Shown one piece after another: positions 1 through 10,527 of a DNA stretch of 64,000 bases (the first letter of the stretch is position 1; the number at the start of each line of letters is the position of its first letter). Origin of the DNA: Xestospongia muta. Its lineage: Eukaryota; Porifera; Demospongiae; Haplosclerida; Petrosiidae. Below the pieces are notes generated by a model. The model searched no databases and was not told where the DNA came from. It saw nothing but the letters and a program-made list of their open reading frames with translations. A program made the translations under genes and the position numbers. The stretch spans positions 2,544,501 to 2,608,500 of the forward strand of contig OY848927.1 of assembly GCA_963693285.1 (NCBI GenBank), written 5' to 3'.

Positions 1-364
1 ACTGTATAATTATTTCTGGACATGTGTAAATAATTATACAATGTATATATTATTTCATATAATATATAAACATAATTATATTACATATCTAGATACATAA
101 TACATTTGATAATAATATGCTATGTATTTTGAACTAACTTTAGGGCATCTGATCAGCTACGGCAAATGATCAGGCCTTTATCCAGTGAATTTTCTTTAGA
201 CTCTTCAGGATGCTTCTTTTTTGTATGCTTACTAAGTGAACTTCGACAAGAAAAGGTTAAGGAACGGAATGGTCATGAATTCCTTGTTGTTTGCTTTATT
301 AAACTTGCCATTACATAGATGACTGATGAAAACCGTTTAAGTTTAATATGAGATTTCAGCCAAA
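1..364. other. AT-rich sequence, no gene seen
   Basis: Runs of short AT-rich words with no open frame of note. If Gypsy A once had a 5' LTR it should lie here, but I found no matching partner on the right side near 17.8-18.3 kb. Confidence 0.5.
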
Positions 365-674
365 TTGAAGACCCCAAAAAGAATCTACAGGTGTAGTGGC
401 ATTGGTCACCTGATGTACGATTGCAGGAAGCCCAAAAATGGGAATGCAGGGAAATTGGTTACTCAAAGCCAGACCACCATCAGATGGTTCAACAAATCCA
501 ATGGATTTTCTATTATCATCAGACTCTGTAGAAGGAGGAAATGTACGAATGATAAATGTGGTAGACAGAGGTGGCAAGTCCCGATATGGTCAGGTGGATG
601 TTCATGAAGCTCCTGCTATGTGTATTATTGACAGCTCCACCAGTGTCACTTTCTCTCTTGATGCTGGTACGTGA
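365..674 (+). pseudogene. Gypsy A: gag zinc knuckle and protease remnant
   Basis: The frame from 365 contains RCSGIGHLMYDC, a CCHC nucleocapsid zinc knuckle whose first cysteine is replaced by isoleucine. After a frame change, 438-674 continues with AMCIIDSSTSVTFSL, which resembles the active-site region of a retropepsin with DSS where DTG or DSG is expected. In the family the knuckle packages RNA and the protease cuts Gag-Pol. The fragment is broken and too short to work. It lies on the same strand as the RT, RNase H and integrase pieces downstream, and I infer that all belong to one interrupted Gypsy element. Confidence 0.55.
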
Positions 675-961
675 ACTCCTGTGGCATCAGAGGTTCCGTT
701 AAGAGCTCCTTTTGTCTGTTGACGCCTGCTGACTTCCTCGAAATAGTCATAGACATTCGCAACAACCTCCTTTGTTTGTGATTTCAGTCTTTTTCTCTTT
801 GCATTTTAACGTGCACAATTGAAAATGTTGTCTGTTCGCATGACATTCACGTGAACTAACAGTGAATAACATTAAATGTACTTCAGTGCTAATTGCATAT
901 GATTAAGTGAGGAAATACCTCACCTTACATTCCATGTATACAATACCTTTTTTAATGAAGG
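675..961. other. Gap between Gypsy A fragment and Ginger-like copy 1
   Basis: No gene seen. It ends in GACC (962-965), the left copy of a candidate 4-base target duplication flanking the next element. Confidence 0.4.
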
Positions 962-1203
962 GACCTGTCACAAAAATTTGGTCTGGGTGCAAAATTTGGA
1001 CCTAGGTCCACATTTTGCAACAAAAAGACTACAAAATTAATTCTGCCTTGCAATATTTGAACCCAAGGTTGTCAGACTATAATAATTTGGCAAAGAGGAG
1101 TGGAATTCAACACATACAAGTCATTTTGTCACCTCTTAGGCTTTGTGTACTTAAATAGATAGCTTTAGTCACCTGTGGAAGTTTTCAAAGTGTCAAAAAA
1201 GCA

Positions 1204-2800
1204 ATGTCACAGCAGAGAAAAGATGGGAACCTGACTGAGGAGGCAATAAACTACATAGAAAATGGAACTTATGCCTCAGATTGTCCTGCTAACAGAAAAA
1301 GAAACATTAGAAAAAAGGCTGGCAAACTAGCATTGAGAGAAGAAGTGCACTATGAGAGCCAGGACAAGTTTGTATTTTTTTTCAATTTCTTTTTTACCGT
1401 CTTACAATAATTTATAATATTGTTTCTGTTTTCAGTGGGTGAGGTATGTACGATCAAAGACAGAAAAATTACGAATTGTGCGCTGTTGCCATGCTGACCC
1501 AACATCAGGACATCTTGGTGAAAAAAAGACCTATAATAGAGTTATTGAGAGATTTAAATGGAATGGAGTCATGAAGATGTGAAGCAAGTTGTAAGTAATA
1601 TGTTTTTCTTATTATAAGCTGTACTGTGACTTACTGTAGGTAGGTGTCAGCATGTAATGAGTGTCAAAGAATGAGAGACAAGTTGACAACTATGAAACCA
1701 GGGCTACACCCTATACCTGTTCATTCCCCCTGGTACCACATCGGAATTGACTTTATTGGACCATTGTCACCTGTGTCTCAATCAGGAAATCGATATATTT
1801 TAACGATTAGTGATTATTTCACAAATGGGTGGCAGCAGCTGCTTTACCAACAAAAGAGGCTGTGGGAGTGGCTTATGAGTTGTTAAAGGTATGACAGATC
1901 AATATTTTTGACAGTGGTAATCATTCATTCCTTTACTAGCTTTTTATGACAATGGGTCTCCCAAGAATTATGACATCTGATCAGGGGAGAGAGTTTAGAA
2001 ATGTTTTAAACGGAAAATTAATGAGGAAACTTAATTTAACCACTCTTTATCACCCACACGTCAGAATTCATATTTAAGTTAACTAAAGTAACTAATATAT
2101 TGCATTTTTTGTTCTTAGGCTAATGGTTTAGATGAACGATTCAACCAAACTCTACAGAGAATGCTCATTAAGTTTTGCCATAATAACAAAAGTACCTGGG
2201 ATGAATATCTAGATAGCTGTATTTTTGCCTATAACACATCCAAGTATCTGAGAGTCAATAGCAAACTTTTTGCTATTGACTGCTTTCTCTCTATGCAGGG
2301 ATATTCCCTGTATTCGCCATTTGAAGTAATGTTTGGTTGTAAACCTGTTTTGCCTATAGATATAAACGAACAGATATATCAAATTTACCGAAGCAGTGTA
2401 ACATGGAAGAAGCTGTTAGTTAAGCTTATGGAACGATTAGGTGTCTTTAAGGAAGTCAAGGAAAATATTGGTAAAGCCCAGAGTAAGCAAAAAAGGATTT
2501 ACAGCCAAAAACATGCCATTCCCATTGCATTTGAGGTATCCAATTTGTGTATGCAAACATTAGACTGTCTTTACTATTATTAGGTTGGTGCAAATGTACT
2601 GATGAAAGACTTCAGAAGGAAAAAGAGGAAGGGAGGGAAGCTAGATTATAAGTGGAAAGGACCTTATAAAATAACAGATTGTCTTGGAAAAGGTTTCTAT
2701 AGGCTAAAATTTGGAGGTAATAAAGATTGCCATGTTTGAAGTAATTGACTTTTTTGTATTAGGTCAGGACAATGTCATTGTTAAGAGAGTGAATGGAGCT
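1204..2800 (+). pseudogene. Gypsy-type integrase with introns, Ginger-like copy 1
   Basis: Probable start ATG at 1204. In order: an HHCC zinc-binding region (CHADPTSGHLG, later CNECQ), the catalytic core with D in GIDFIGPL (about 1747), D in TSDQGREF (about 1976) and E in NGLDERFNQTLQ (about 2125), and a GPY/F-type C-terminal motif WKGPYKITDCLGKGFY (about 2655). Exons are separated by GT-AG introns, for example after 1370, 1590 and 1890 and before 2119 and 2585. Frameshifts near 1570 and 1830 break the protein, so it is dead although the three catalytic residues remain readable. The family cuts and joins the transposon ends in the nucleus. Confidence 0.75.
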
Positions 2801-3647
2801 CATCTAAGGCTATCATCAAGTCTTTCCAACTCAATTTCATCAAATCTATCACACACCTCTTCAATTTGCTCACTTCAATTAACTCCGACAAACTCAAACT
2901 CATCACCATATTTACCTCAAACACCTTCAATAAATTCATCTTTGTCAGCACCTTCCTCACCACAGTTATCTCTCTCCACCTTACTTACCACAAAACACAT
3001 CAAATTTGTCATTTTCTGTTTCCACCATCCCCATCCCCACCACCTTTGGTGATTTAAAATTGGTTTGTAGTACTTCTGACAAGTGTGGAGGTAATAATAC
3101 ATTGCCATTAATCCGCTTACTCCAATTAAAGAAGCACGTATAGAAGATGAAGATGTGTCACCTTTTCAGAAAAAGAAAGACAAGAGGATTCTCTAACTCC
3201 TGTCAAGAAGGGTAAAGAGAATAAAATAAACAATTCACAGTAGACTGATAAACAAGACAATAAACGAAGACATGGTAAAAGAGGTTTATCATTAGCTTTA
3301 ATGAAGGATGCTAAAGGAGGAAACAACAGCAATGCACTTGGAAGAAAGCCCTTAATTCTAAAGGTATGTATACGTATAATGCTCTACTTCTCTACTTATC
3401 TCTTTTCCAATAGAAGGTGTGGACCTAACAAACCAGAAAGATGTCCCAACCATAATTAACATTGTTTCTGTCAGACAGAAAATCATTGATCAATGGTAGG
3501 TGGTTGAGTGATGCAGTCATCACTGCTGGACAGAAACTTCTGAAGGATGCCTATCCACACATTGGTGGACTTCAACCAACTATATTGGGCATGACATTAG
3601 TGTTTGAAGTTCAGAGGGGAGAATTTGGATATGTGAATATTGTGTAA
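2764..3647 (+). pseudogene. Ser/Pro-rich linker and truncated Ulp1-like protease, copy 1
   Basis: After the GPY/F motif comes a Ser/Pro/Asn-rich low-complexity stretch (2764-3050), then basic fragments, then 3462-3647 with NGRWLSDAVITAGQKLLK and HIGGLQPTILG. That is the start of the same Ulp1-like domain that is complete in copies 2 and 3. It stops before the catalytic His, Asp and Cys, and the PHD finger is absent. This copy has therefore lost its protease by 3' deletion. Confidence 0.65.
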
Positions 3648-3903
3648 AAAACTCTTAATTGCAGCATTACCCATATAATTATACTGTCTTTATTTAGATT
3701 AAATGCTAAATCTTATTATAATCAAATAAAATTGGACCTATATAGGACTGAATTTTGCTGCCGAAAGTGGACCTAGGACCAAATTTTGCTGCCAAATGTG
3801 GATCTATCTCTAGGAACAAATTTTGCAGTATAGGTCCAAATTAGGTAGCAAGATTTGGTCTTAGGTCCAACTTCAACTAAGAATGAATTTGCCATGACAG
3901 ACC

Positions 3904-4998
3904 AACTGAACTCGGACAGAGTATGGAATGTAAGACTCAAATCTCATAAGGATAAAGAGAAAGAGAGTAACTAGTACAATCTGTTTGACTTCCTCCATGA
4001 CATAGTGCTGTGGTCACAGTGCAACTGTAACTACTAGAGAATACTAAAGGTACTTATTTCATTGAGTCTGTGTCCACTTCTGGAAAAGAGGTGAGTGATT
4101 CTCTTCTCACTTGCACAGAACCAGAACCTGGGGTATCTAGCCTTGTGGTCACAAATGTTACTGGTTCACACAGAAACTGGAGAATGGTACTGAGGTTGGT
4201 GTTTGCCTCTGTTAACCAGGAAGCATTAGTGAAAGATGTTTATTTATGTCACCAGCAATTACTTACTAGAATGTTGAATGGAGAGTTTGATACACAATTT
4301 GAATAGGTATCCATGGAAGATGTACCAGAGGATGTAGCTTGGAGAAAGGAAAAATTACTTCACTTGCTACGTTGGCATAAATGGTCTGAAGGCCAAGAAC
4401 AACTACAAGAGATGTTGCTAAGTTTACATCAACTATTCAGCCTTGAGAATGGTGAAAGAGGAGAGACAACTGACAATTGACACTGGACAGGCTGTTCCCA
4501 TAAAACAGTCAGCTCAAAAGATCTCTTTTGTAGTGCACAGAGAGATAGCACAGCAGATTAAATCTGTGCAAGACAGTGGTGTCATACAACTTTCATCTAG
4601 TCTTTGGGCAAGTCCAGTTGTCCTAGTTCAAAAAAGTTGATTCTCTCAGAATCTGTATAGACTATAGAGGTTTTAATGCTGTTATGAAACCAGATGTGTT
4701 TCCTCTTCTAAGAATCAATGATCCGTTGGATCTGTTAGGGAAATCGAGGTTCTTATTAACCCTTGACCTTGCCTCACAATACTTGAAAATAGTTGTTCAA
4801 CACATGTAGGTCTTTATGAGTTTAGAGTAATGCCTTTGGCTTAATGAATGCACCCTCCATAACAGTTAATACAGAAAGATCTCCATGGACTCAACCCTGA
4901 AGAAGGTCCTTATTTTGTTGCTGCCTATATTGATGACATTTGTCAGAAACTCTAGAAGATCACACAACTGACGTACAGTTCGTACTAGAATGAATATT
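3904..4998 (+). pseudogene. Gypsy A: region before RT and first half of RT
   Basis: 4070-4306 encodes a stretch that usually lies between protease and RT. From 4443 there is RT sequence: a leader ending WASPVVLVQKS, then after frameshifts RICIDYRG, a DLAS segment, RVMPLA and the YIDD catalytic motif at about 4927-4938. Several stops and frameshifts are present. The frame is cut at 4998 by the ISL2EU-like element, and the matching second half resumes at 10528. RT copies element RNA into DNA; this copy cannot. Confidence 0.75.
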
Positions 4999-5064
4999 GC
5001 TTATGCATTACTAGGATTCGAATTATTAGAAATTTCGGTCAAAGGGACAGCGCGTTAATTGGAA
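4999..5064 (+). repeat. Left terminal inverted repeat, ISL2EU-like element
   Basis: Starts GCTTATGCATTACTAGG and ends GCGCGTTAATTGGAA. The reverse complement occurs at 10462-10527 with no mismatch over 66 bases by eye. Confidence 0.9.
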
Positions 5065-5282
5065 TGCACTACCATCAAGTCCAGCTACAACTTTACGTTA
5101 CAAGATTTATGAGCAAGTGGTGTGACTTCTATGTGTATTCATCAAAAGGTATTGTTGTAGAATGTATATTCCCTGACAAACATTGGCAAGAAGAATACAT
5201 TCCAAAGTTGGATGAGTATTTTTTTGATCATATTTTACCAGAGTTGATTGAGCCTCGATGTAAACCTAGCTATTATTTATGA
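5064..5282 (+). pseudogene. YqaJ-like nuclease, C-terminal remnant
   Basis: The 72-residue open frame carries HYHQVQLQLYVT, matching the glutamine-rich last catalytic motif of YqaJ/lambda-exonuclease-like nucleases, then SKWCDFYVYSSKG and a tail ending CKPSYYL before a stop. The frame abuts the left TIR, so the N-terminal nuclease portion (and any SWIM domain) has been deleted. ISL2EU-type elements carry such a nuclease next to the transposase; its exact role is not known to me. A 150-base gap separates it from the convergent transposase. Confidence 0.7.
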
Positions 5283-5432
5283 TTACTGCATCTTTGGATC
5301 ACTTATACTTTACAATCACTTTTTTGTTTACATTATGTTTTATATACCCTTAAATCAGTTATAGTATTTGTTAGTACAATAAAATCTTTAATATTAAACA
5401 GAATTACAATTTAAACTATTGGTGGTTGAAAA

Positions 5433-6210
5433 TTACTTAAAACACAACATACAAAAAATTCTATCAGTGATGTCAGTCAATAATACTGGAATACTCTTGT
5501 CAAAAATATGGAAATTCTTTATTCTTTCCATGGCATGTTCCACATGGATTCTCAAAGATGCTATGTGTCGAGTAACCATAACTTCTTTCTCTGAGAGTTG
5601 TGTTTTCCTTTTAAGGTATGGTGGAATGTTGAGACGTACACCTCTCAAGATAAGATCTTACTCTATATCAAACCCTCGATCTGCCATTACTAAATCTCCG
5701 CTTTCTAACAAGTCTAAAATACCACTTTGTCTAGTCAATGCCTTATCTGATATGCTTCCCGGAAACAAAGATGAGACAAAAGTGATTGTGCCATCAGGAG
5801 AGATTCCTATGAGAGCTTTGAAGGTGTTATCATTCTTGTAATTTGAGAGTGTCATTTGTTGTAGCTCTGATAGGTGAGGTTGCTCTATGTATATTTCTGT
5901 AGCATCTATTATCACTCATGTTGTTGGGTACCATTCTTTAAAGTGTTTTGGCATGTTTACTCTTACTATTTCTCTTGCAGGCCACAATGGAATTTTCTTT
6001 AGCTTCAAGTAAAGAAAGTTTATCCAGGTGCAGGTAATTCTACTAACTGTAGACTGAGATATCTTGAAATGGTATGCAAGATCTTGCTCCATCAATCTCA
6101 GGTGAAGACCGACTAAAGTCAAGAACAACTCTTCAGTGGGAGGCAAACATCTTGGCCGGTAATGTTTACTTTCTTCTCCAGTTTGAGAACAACTTTCTTC
6201 TTGCTTTTTT
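5433..6210 (-). pseudogene. DDE_Tnp_4-type transposase, C-terminal part
   Basis: Read leftward from about 6210: a helix-turn-helix-like stretch (FKISQSTVSRITCTWINFL, about 6075-6020), then the catalytic core with D in IIDATEI (about 5910), D in MADRGFD (about 5680) and E in IHVEHAMERIK (about 5545). Two nonsense changes interrupt an otherwise continuous frame, one before VIIDATE and one after RGFDIE. The protein would cut the element ends. Its N-terminal THAP domain lies 4 kb to the right (10130-10445), separated by Ginger-like copy 2. Confidence 0.85.
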
Positions 6211-6473
6211 TAATGCAGAATGTCCTCCCCCCAGACAATTTGCACTAGTGCAGAATGTCCCCCCCAGACATTCTGCACTAGTGCAAATTGTCCCAGTTAG
6301 TGTGAAATGTCTCCCCATCGATGGATGAATAGAAACTGCTATAACCAGGTATGAACTTTGTAATACATGTAAATTCTTTGCAGTTAAAGTTTAACTATAT
6401 AAAGTCAGCCAAAAACACATTGTTCACACTTTTAAGATTGAGATCTAGAACTATATAGCTACTAGACAGAGAG

Positions 6474-8103
6474 ATGGCTGCCAATGAAGACAATTACGTC
6501 TTCCTTTATGACTTTCTTCGTTATCGTAGGTACCCAAACGGGTTCACTGAATGTGACAAAAGAGCTTTACGTCGTAAAGCCACCAACTACAAGGTGAAAA
6601 GTGGCCAGTTATTTTATTATCACAAGAGTGAGCAGACATAAAAGCAGGTACCTCACTCATCTACTGAAAGAATAAGAATATTAGAAGCATGCCACTCCTT
6701 ACCTGAAGGCAAGTTACTTTGTCCCTATGGAATACAATAACAAATTTTTAAATATATGTATAGGAGGGCATTTGGGCCTTGATAAGACCTATGAAAAGAT
6801 TGCTAAAAGATTTTATTGGAAATTGCTATGGAAACATGTAACTGATTATGTTAGAACTTGTGCTGTATGTCAAACAACAATTGATGCTAAATTTGTAAAG
6901 CAAGCTGCACCACTACATCCAATCCCTGTTAAGCCAAAAGTATGGAGACAGGTACAGTTGCTGACTATTATAATAATGAACAAAATTTAGTGAAATTCTA
7001 ATTGTAGGTTGGAGTAGATTTAATTGGACGACTTCCAAAGTCCAAATCAGGAAATCATTATATTATTACTTTAGTGGATTATTTTTCAAAGTGGCCAGAG
7101 GCAGCTGCTCTTCCTGATAAGAAGGCTGAAGGAGTGGCTCTATTTTTATACCAAATGATATGCAGGTAATAATTTATTGTCAAATGAATGTACTTTTTGT
7201 GTCTGATGTTTTAACTAGTCCACTTTACTCTAAAGTTATACATCTATGTATGAATTTCTGCTTTTCATCATAGATATGGCTGTACAAAGATCATGATTTC
7301 TGACCAGGGAAGAGAATTTGTAAACAAGGTCAACCAAAGTCTCTTTCAGCTGTTCAAAACAGAACACCGAATATCAACAGCCTATCATCCACAGACAAAT
7401 GGTTTGGTGGAGCGCTATAACCAAACTTTGCAACGATGTCTAATTAAACTAGTCAATAGAGAGCAGGACAACTGGGACGAGTATATTGATGGTGTATTGT
7501 TTGCCTACAGGACATCAAAACAAAAGTCTACTCAATGCACTCCTTTTGAATTAATGTATTGCAGGTACTTCACTAATATAATCATATTGAATACACATTA
7601 TATCTGCTATTACAGAAAGCCTATTCTCCCAATTGAGAAAGAAGTTATTTTCAATGAAGACATGGATTGTAAAAGTGATGAAAATGAGATAGAAGACATT
7701 GATGGATACACTGAGAAAATGATGAAATTAAAGAAGAGCCTCTTCTCTAAAGCTAATAACAACATTAAGGACTCCCAAGCACGACAAAAGAGAGATTATG
7801 ATAAAAACATCATCAGAAAAAAGTAAGTGCACTTACAGTACAGGCATGAGTATTCCAATAAATATATACATTGTGTTGTTCAATTCTTGTCATTTCAAGT
7901 TTCATGTATATTTCTCATTCAGAAACTGAAACAAGGAACTTTAGTGTTGCTACGCAACAGTGCTAAAGATGGGCGTAAAGGGGATAGCTAGTGAAACGTT
8001 GGCTTGGACCCTATAAGGTTGAAGAACACATTGGAAAAGGTGTATACAAACTGAAAAATCCATCAACTGGCAGAACATTAAAAAAAACTTTTAATGGGTA
8101 CCG
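6474..8103 (+). pseudogene. Gypsy-type integrase with introns, Ginger-like copy 2
   Basis: Start ATG chosen at 6474 (MAANEDNYVFLYDFLRYRR). Exons cover the HHCC domain (CHSLPEG / GGHLGLDK ... CAVCQ), the core with D in GVDLIGRL (about 7014), D in ISDQGREF (about 7300) and E in GLVERYNQTLQ (about 7400), and the GPY/F motif WLGPYKVEEHIGKGVYKL (about 8005). Introns: 6709-6763 with a GC-AG boundary, then GT-AG introns near 6950-7008, 7167-7273, 7566-7615, 7824-7920 and 8104-8183. A stop follows SEQT near 6637 and a frameshift lies near 7985, so it is a recent pseudogene. It acts upstream of the Ulp1/PHD exons, probably in the same transcript. Confidence 0.8.
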
Positions 8104-8183
8104 GTAAGTGCAATAATAGTAAATTTATTTTAGATGTTGTTGGTTTTCAATGAATGTAATATAAACTCATTTTTAAATCTTAG

Positions 8184-9772
8184 GTTAAAACTTTTTTTTA
8201 CAAAATCATTGCACTCGATTCCTCCTCTTCCTCCACCTATCAAGCCAAAGAAAAGGGTCAGAAGATTGTCTGATGACTGTTTCTCTGATGTTGACCAAAG
8301 CAACTCGATTCCTCCTCTTCCTCCACCCATTCAACCAAAGAAAAGGGTCAGCAGATTGTCTGACGACTATTTCTCTGATGTTGACCAAAGCGACTCAATT
8401 CCTCCCCTTTATCCACCTATCAAGCCAAAGAAAAAGGTCAGCAGATTGTCTGACGACTATTTCTCTGATGTTGACCAAAGTGACTCAATTCCTTCCCTTT
8501 ATCCACCTATCAAGCCAAAGAAAAGGGTCAGCAGATTGTCTGACGACTATTTCTCTGATGTTGACCAAAGTGACTCAATTCCTCTTCTTCCTCCACCCAT
8601 CATAATCAACAAAGAAAACTCCTTCACTCATACTCCTTTCAACTCATCATTTATTTGTTCACACTTATCAGAAACCTCAATGCATGATTTTGCTTCTAGT
8701 ACTCTGATGTTTAATGATGGATTTTTCCCAGACTTTTTTCCCAATGGAGCTTCTATACCATCACCAATTCTCATCACAGCTGATGCCACTATAAGACAAA
8801 TATCAAGTCACCTCCCAAACTCTAGCAGCAAACATATCTCTTGCAAGCAACCTCAAGTTAAGAGACCTATGACATTTGCAGCTAAAAAGGATGCTAAAAG
8901 AAGACAACGATATATCCAAAACCTGGGAAAAAGCAATAACCCCGAAGGTACATCATTCCCAATAATAGTGAGTGTCAGTTACTTTTCTTTTTGCCTTCAC
9001 AGAATATATAGACTTAACACAGGAGCCAGATAATCCTGTTTTTGAATATTGGATGAAGGACCTCCAACTCTACCCTAGTGATAAGGACTGCATTACAGGT
9101 GGCAAATGGCTCACTGATAGTATTATTATGGCAGGGCAGAAATTGCTAAAGATGGCTCATCCTAATATGGGAGGGCTGCAGCCCCCTATCTCAGGTGACA
9201 CACTGGCCTTTGAAATACAGAGAGGAGAATTCATTCAATTTTTAAAAGTCTCAGGTTCCAACTGGATCACAGTATCCAATGTTGGGAGCCAGCCAGGACA
9301 AGTTAATGTGTATGACAGTTTGCTAAGTGGTTCTATACACAGTCGCACAAAGAAACAGATAGCTACCATCCTTTTTTCTCCTAAGGAGAAAATAACAATA
9401 AATTTTCCAGCTGTTCAAATTCAGCATGGTGGGAATGATTGTGGTCTCTATGCATTGGCTTTTGCAACATCATTTTGTTATGGTGAAAATCCATCTCACA
9501 TAACATATATACAACATGCATTTCATAATCATCTACTTTCTTGCATTGAAGCAAGAAATCTTACTAAATTTCCTACCCATAGTAAAACTAGAAAAGCTCA
9601 GATGAACTCTCAAATAACTTTTAACATCTATTGTGTTTGCCGGCTACCAGAGAGTGGTAGAATGACATGTTGCAGTTTGTGTAATAAATGGTACCATGAT
9701 GTCTGTTTGAATGCTCCGAAAGAAGCATGGAAAAAGAGAAATTCAGAATGGTTTTGTGACAGTTGTTTATAG
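8184..9772 (+). CDS. Repeat linker, Ulp1-like protease and PHD finger exons, copy 2
   Basis: Exon 8184-8947 holds a 30-residue repeat array and a basic segment (AAKKDAKRRQR). Intron 8948-9002 keeps the frame. Exon 9003-9772 starts with an LTQEPDNPVFEYWM segment, then a Ulp1/C48-like protease with Asp in VYDSL (9314) and Cys in GNDCGLYALAFA (9440), then a C4HC3 PHD finger (YCVCR ... CSLCNKWYHDVC ... CDSC) up to TAG at 9770. The Ulp1 family removes SUMO or cleaves related bonds, and PHD fingers read histone tails. The catalytic His position is Asn here (SNWITVS, codon at 9260), so protease activity is doubtful. The exons join the integrase at 8103/8184. Confidence 0.75.
8215..8604 (+). repeat. 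90-base in-frame tandem repeat in linker
   Basis: Four full units (8215-8304, 8305-8394, 8395-8484, 8485-8574) plus the first third of a fifth. Each encodes 30 residues: SIPPL.PPIKPKKRV.RLSDD then .FSDVDQSD. The units differ by a few substitutions and stay in frame, so expansion happened while the protein was coding or only recently dead. Confidence 0.9.
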
Positions 9773-10129
9773 GTTGTATTATTATTTTCAATTCATTATT
9801 ATAATTTTTTCATTCATTGTTGTTGAGCAAATGCTTCTTTAGGAGTTTAGGGGGGACACTTTATACTAGTACAATTCAGAATGGTTTTGTGAACATTGTT
9901 TATAGGTTGTAATATTATTTTCAATTCATTATTATAATTTTTTCATTCATTGTCGTTGAGCAAATGCTTATTTAGGAGTTTAGGTGGACACTTTATACTA
10001 GTACAGAATCCCTTCCCCAGGGGACACTTTGTACTGAGAGGGGACAATCTCCACTAGTCCCAATAGTCCCCCATGGACATAATACACTAGTGCAATATGG
10101 TCCTGGGGGACAAATTTAGGGGGGGACCA

Positions 10130-10445
10130 ACCGGTACTGACTCATCCAATAGTGGCACAATACAATCTTTTAGTTTCCTCCTACCTTTCTCTCTGCTCTG
10201 AGTCATTGAAGTAGTGGGTAGAAGTAGGGAAGGGACCTCAGCGGGATAAAGTTGTCTGCCGTGTGCATTTACAAAGTGTTTGCTACAAATTTTAGTGTTG
10301 CTGTTCAGCAGGAGGTTTTTCCACCGAATACGTGAACCCATTGTTTCAGTAGTTTCTTGTCTTTTAGAGGAAGTCCGAAGTGCGAAAGATGGGACTCTTT
10401 ATCTGACCTATTAGAACACCCTGGCACACAGCAGAAAGGTACCAT
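10130..10445 (-). pseudogene. THAP domain, N-terminal half of ISL2EU-like transposase
   Basis: Start ATG is the complement of 10443-10445, 17 bases inside the TIR. It reads MVPFCCVPGCSNRSDKE, the Cys pair of a C2CH THAP zinc finger, then KQWVHVFGGK, a frameshift, then KICSKHFVNAHGRQL and the AEVPSLLLP end motif. THAP domains bind the element's own ends. It is cut off from its DDE domain by copy 2. The same family occurs at 39301-39594. Confidence 0.85.
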
Positions 10446-10461
10446 TCTATACGATATTGCT

Positions 10462-10527
10462 TTCCAATTAACGCGCTGTCCCTTTGACCGAAATTTCTAA
10501 TAATTCGAATCCTAGTAATGCATAAGC
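10462..10527 (-). repeat. Right terminal inverted repeat, ISL2EU-like element
   Basis: Reverse complement of 4999-5064. Gypsy A sequence resumes directly after it. Confidence 0.9.

Larger units (their letters stand above)
966..3899 (+). mobile_element. Ginger-like DNA transposon, copy 1
   Basis: Both ends begin TGTCA when read inward (966 onward; complement of 3895-3899) and are flanked by GACC at 962-965 and 3900-3903. Both terminal regions are built from short repeats of the type TTTGGACCTAGGTCC: 966-1030 on the left, 3730-3899 on the right in inverted orientation. Inside are a Gypsy-type integrase cut by introns and the start of a Ulp1-like protease, but no RT or gag. TGT termini with a short duplication and an integrase as the only recombinase match Ginger DNA transposons; exact subfamily is not established. 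Confidence 0.7.
6221..10112 (+). mobile_element. Ginger-like DNA transposon, copy 2
   Basis: The left end starts TGTCCTCCCCCCAG at 6221; the complement of the right end starts TGTCCCCCAGG at 10112. Both then carry TTGCACTAGTG. Multiple subterminal repeats of CACTAGTGCA and GGGGACA follow on each side (6221-6315; 9845-10112), and a 100-base block near 9780-9880 is repeated at 9895-10000. Inside are integrase, a repeat-containing linker, Ulp1 and PHD, all on the + strand. No convincing target duplication was found. It splits the THAP and DDE halves of the surrounding element. Confidence 0.7.
4999..10527 (-). mobile_element. ISL2EU-like THAP/DDE + YqaJ element with long TIRs
   Basis: Bounded by a 66-base perfect inverted repeat (4999-5064 and 10462-10527). 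Inside are a THAP DNA-binding domain and a Harbinger/DDE_Tnp_4-type catalytic domain on the - strand, plus the C-terminal end of a YqaJ-like nuclease on the + strand in convergent orientation. This gene pair is typical of ISL2EU-type elements. The internal part is split by Ginger-like copy 2 at 6221-10112. Flanking Gypsy A RT halves join across it. I could not define a clear target duplication; a 2-base AT is possible. Confidence 0.8.

Noticed and set aside
8215..8604. Regular repeats that might suggest a CRISPR-like array
   Set aside because: The units are directly adjacent without spacers, encode protein in frame and lie inside a eukaryotic transposon gene.
10095..10130. Extending the right end of Ginger-like copy 2 to GGGGGGGACC at 10129
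   Set aside because: The inverted match TGTCCCCCAG..TTGCACTAGTG fits an end at 10112 better; bases 10113-10129 are more likely target sequence, though not proven.
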